Source: DASPXY01 sp038227745
GTDB lineage: Bacteria > Planctomycetota > Planctomycetia > Gemmatales > Gemmataceae
Direction: 5' to 3'
DNA length: 7,194 bases
Assembly (NCBI GenBank): GCA_038227745.1
Contig: JBBRPS010000541.1
Span: 1 to 7,194 of the forward strand
Position numbers and translations under genes: made by a program. The notes under the pieces were generated by a model that worked only from the letters and a program-made list of their open reading frames with translations, was not told the DNA's origin and did not search any database. Positions 5,877 to 7,194 of the stretch are shown piece after piece (position 1 is the stretch's first letter; each line of letters opens with the position of its first letter).

Positions 5877-6203
5877 TCAGATCAACTCGCGGATCGGCTC
5901 CCCATCGGGCAGGATCGGCATCGGGCGGCCGAGTTCGCCGGGCACCGTGGTCGCGGTCGGCTGGAACTCGCCGCGAATCTCCACGGGGGCGTCCGGCTTG
6001 GGATCGAATGTGTCGATGTGGCTTGGACCGCCGTCCATCCACAAGAGGATCACGGCTTTATCGTTCTTCTGTGCGGACGGGGCCGCTTGCAGCCGCAACA
6101 GGTCTGTCAGACTCAGCCCCGCTGCCGCCAATGCCCCGCATTGCAGAAAACTGCGGCGACTCAAGCGCTTGTATTCCACACAAGTTGCGACTGATCGGGT
6201 CAC
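5877..6203 (-). pseudogene. DUF1501 protein, internally deleted (N- and C-terminal parts fused in frame)
   Basis: The 108-residue frame starts at GTG 6203, five bases after GGAGG (minus strand of 6209-6213). It has a Tat-type signal with SRRSFL at 15-20 and a hydrophobic stretch to about residue 41, then the DUF1501 opening ILLWMDGGPSHIDTFDPK and EIRGEF. DUF1501 proteins are exported, belong to the alkaline phosphatase/sulfatase-like fold, and usually have over 400 residues. After TVPG (near residue 88) the sequence jumps to GRPMPILPDGEPIRELI and stops, which reads like the usual DUF1501 C-terminal end. About 300 or more middle residues, with most of the metal-site ligands, therefore seem to be missing without a frame change. 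It is most likely inactive; a functional exported mini-protein or an assembly error are alternatives. It is divergent from the LysR gene. Confidence 0.8.
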
Positions 6204-6208
6204 GGCGA

Positions 6209-6213
6209 CCTCC
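6209..6213 (-). promoter_or_regulatory. Shine-Dalgarno of the DUF1501 remnant
   Basis: GGAGG on the minus strand sits five bases before the GTG at 6203. It decides the start codon, since the Tat signal motif then begins 14 residues in. The intact site shows that the translation start has survived although the gene body has not. Confidence 0.6.
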
Positions 6214-6293
6214 GATGGAAAACTGTGTCGAAGCAGAATACCAACACAAACTTTACCACCATGTTGGGAGTTTGTCGATGGACATGAGCCGTC

Positions 6294-6334
6294 AAGCGGA
6301 GCATAATATTCCTATCGTCTGTTTATCTCCGCTT
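6294..6334. promoter_or_regulatory. 8-bp inverted repeat in the DUF1501/LysR divergent intergenic region
   Basis: AAGCGGAG at 6294-6301 is the exact reverse complement of CTCCGCTT at 6327-6334, with 25 bases between. The spacer is AT-rich (CATAATATTCC), unlike the surrounding DNA, and contains CATAAT at 6302-6307, a fair -10 candidate for the LysR gene. LysR-type proteins usually bind dyads between their own gene and a divergent target, so this could be the operator. Overlapping the right arm, TTA-TCTCCGCT-TAA (6323-6336) also shows short dyad symmetry. Confidence 0.35.
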
Positions 6335-6359
6335 AACATTCACCACCGGACGACCCCCG

Positions 6360-7194
6360 ATGCCCGCCAAATCGCCACGGAAGTATTACAAGGAGCTGCG
6401 TCTCCAGCAACTTCGCAGTTTCTGCGAGGCAGCGCAGTACAAGAGTCTGGCCGGCGCGGCGACCGCGTTGGGGCTTTCGCGTCCGGCCGTGTGGCAACAA
6501 GTGCGCGCGCTGGAACGTGAGTTCGGCGCCGATCTGCTCCGCCGCTCCGGGCGCGGCGTGGAACTGACCGACGCTGGCCGACTGCTGCTGGAGTTGGCCT
6601 CGCCGCTCGTGACCGGCTTCGATTCGATCAAGGCGGCGTTTCAGGACCAGCGCGACGACCTTGTGCGTTCACTCTCCGTCGCCGCGCCGGCCAGCGTCCT
6701 GGCCAACGAACTGAGTCCGTGCGTCGTCGAGTTCCGCCGCCGGCATCCGAGCGTGATCCTCACGCTGCGGGACTGCACCTCGCGGCAAGCCATGCGACTC
6801 GTCGAGACCGGCGACGCGGACCTGGCCGTGATCGGCTGCGTCGAGGACGAGCCGCACAGTCGACTACTCGAATACGAATCGTTGCGACAGTATCCGTTCC
6901 TGCTGGTCTGCTCGCCGAAACACGAATTGGCGCAGCGCAACCGCATCAACCTGTCCGTGCTGGCGAGTTATCCCATGATCCTGATGGGCGAGGATTCGGT
7001 GACGCGCGGGCGCGCCGAGCGCGTCTTCGAGTCCCACGGACTGCGGAACCGCTTGAACGTGGTTCTGTCATCCACCAACGATCAACTCATCGCCGATTAC
7101 GTGGCGTTGGGGCTAGGCATCACGGTGTCCCCGATGGACCCCACGAGCAAGAGCTGCCGCGCGCTCCACGTCCGCGACGTCACGCGCTGGTTCG
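6360..7194 (+). CDS. LysR-type transcriptional regulator (C-terminus cut by window edge)
   Basis: From ATG 6360 the frame is open to the edge, giving 278 residues of a family usually about 300 long. The N-terminal winged helix-turn-helix covers about 14-75: LQQLRSFCEAA, SLAGAATALGLSRPAVWQQV with the recognition helix near 40-52, then LLRRSGRGVELTDAG. A helical linker leads to a periplasmic-binding-like effector domain from about residue 101 (LSVAAPASVLANELSP). Near 237-257 the motif SSTNDQLIADYVALGLGITV recalls the CysB/Cbl branch, but the ligand cannot be told from this. No Shine-Dalgarno is seen, and no other in-frame start lies nearby upstream. The protein should bind as a tetramer to the divergent intergenic region, repressing its own gene and possibly controlling the DUF1501 gene or something beyond the window. 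Confidence 0.93.
   Translation, partial: MPAKSPRKYYKELRLQQLRSFCEAAQYKSLAGAATALGLSRPAVWQQVRALEREFGADLLRRSGRGVELTDAGRLLLELASPLVTGFDSIKAAFQDQRDDLVRSLSVAAPASVLANELSPCVVEFRRRHPSVILTLRDCTSRQAMRLVETGDADLAVIGCVEDEPHSRLLEYESLRQYPFLLVCSPKHELAQRNRINLSVLASYPMILMGEDSVTRGRAERVFESHGLRNRLNVVLSSTNDQLIADYVALGLGITVSPMDPTSKSCRALHVRDVTRWF

Overview
The window is GC-rich and reads as a piece of a planctomycete chromosome, probably close to the Gemmataceae. The best marker is a minus-strand gene whose first 85 or so residues are a typical planctomycete DUF1501 start: a twin-arginine signal with SRRSFL, then WMDGGPSHIDTFDPK. This assignment is an inference from family hallmarks; there is no rRNA or other marker gene to confirm it. 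No tRNA, CRISPR array or complete transposase gene was seen.

Layout. (1) Positions 1-1243, minus strand: a long gene of unknown function that runs off the left edge, with one transmembrane helix and a 30-residue repeat near its visible end. Its N-terminal part faintly recalls the GTPase-associated (GAP1-type) proteins of planctomycetes. (2) Positions 1323-1577, plus strand: a small single-pass membrane protein, divergent from gene 1. (3) Positions 1625-5464, plus strand: a likely operon of a 145-residue helical protein, a two-domain KaiC-like ATPase whose start overlaps it by ATGA, and a soluble PAS-histidine kinase-receiver hybrid, closed by a 12-bp hairpin. (4) Positions 5465-5876: a region without a confident gene, holding a possible remnant ORF and a perfect 32-bp inverted repeat. 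(5) Positions 5877-6203, minus strand: a DUF1501 gene reduced to its first and last parts by an apparent in-frame internal deletion. (6) Positions 6360-7194, plus strand: a divergent LysR-type regulator, cut by the right edge.

How the genes may work together. The 145-residue protein, the KaiC-like ATPase and the hybrid kinase look like one signalling module: an ATPase that changes state with nucleotide or phosphorylation, and a kinase with its own receiver domain that could read it. No KaiA or KaiB is visible, so circadian timing should not be assumed. The LysR regulator probably controls its own promoter and may once have controlled the shortened DUF1501 gene.

The other striking feature is repeat structure. 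Four different palindromic elements lie within about 2.1 kb (3660-5758): one between kaiC and the kinase gene, one inside the kinase reading frame, one after it and one before the DUF1501 remnant. They look like small REP or MITE-type palindromes, at least one of which has become protein-coding.
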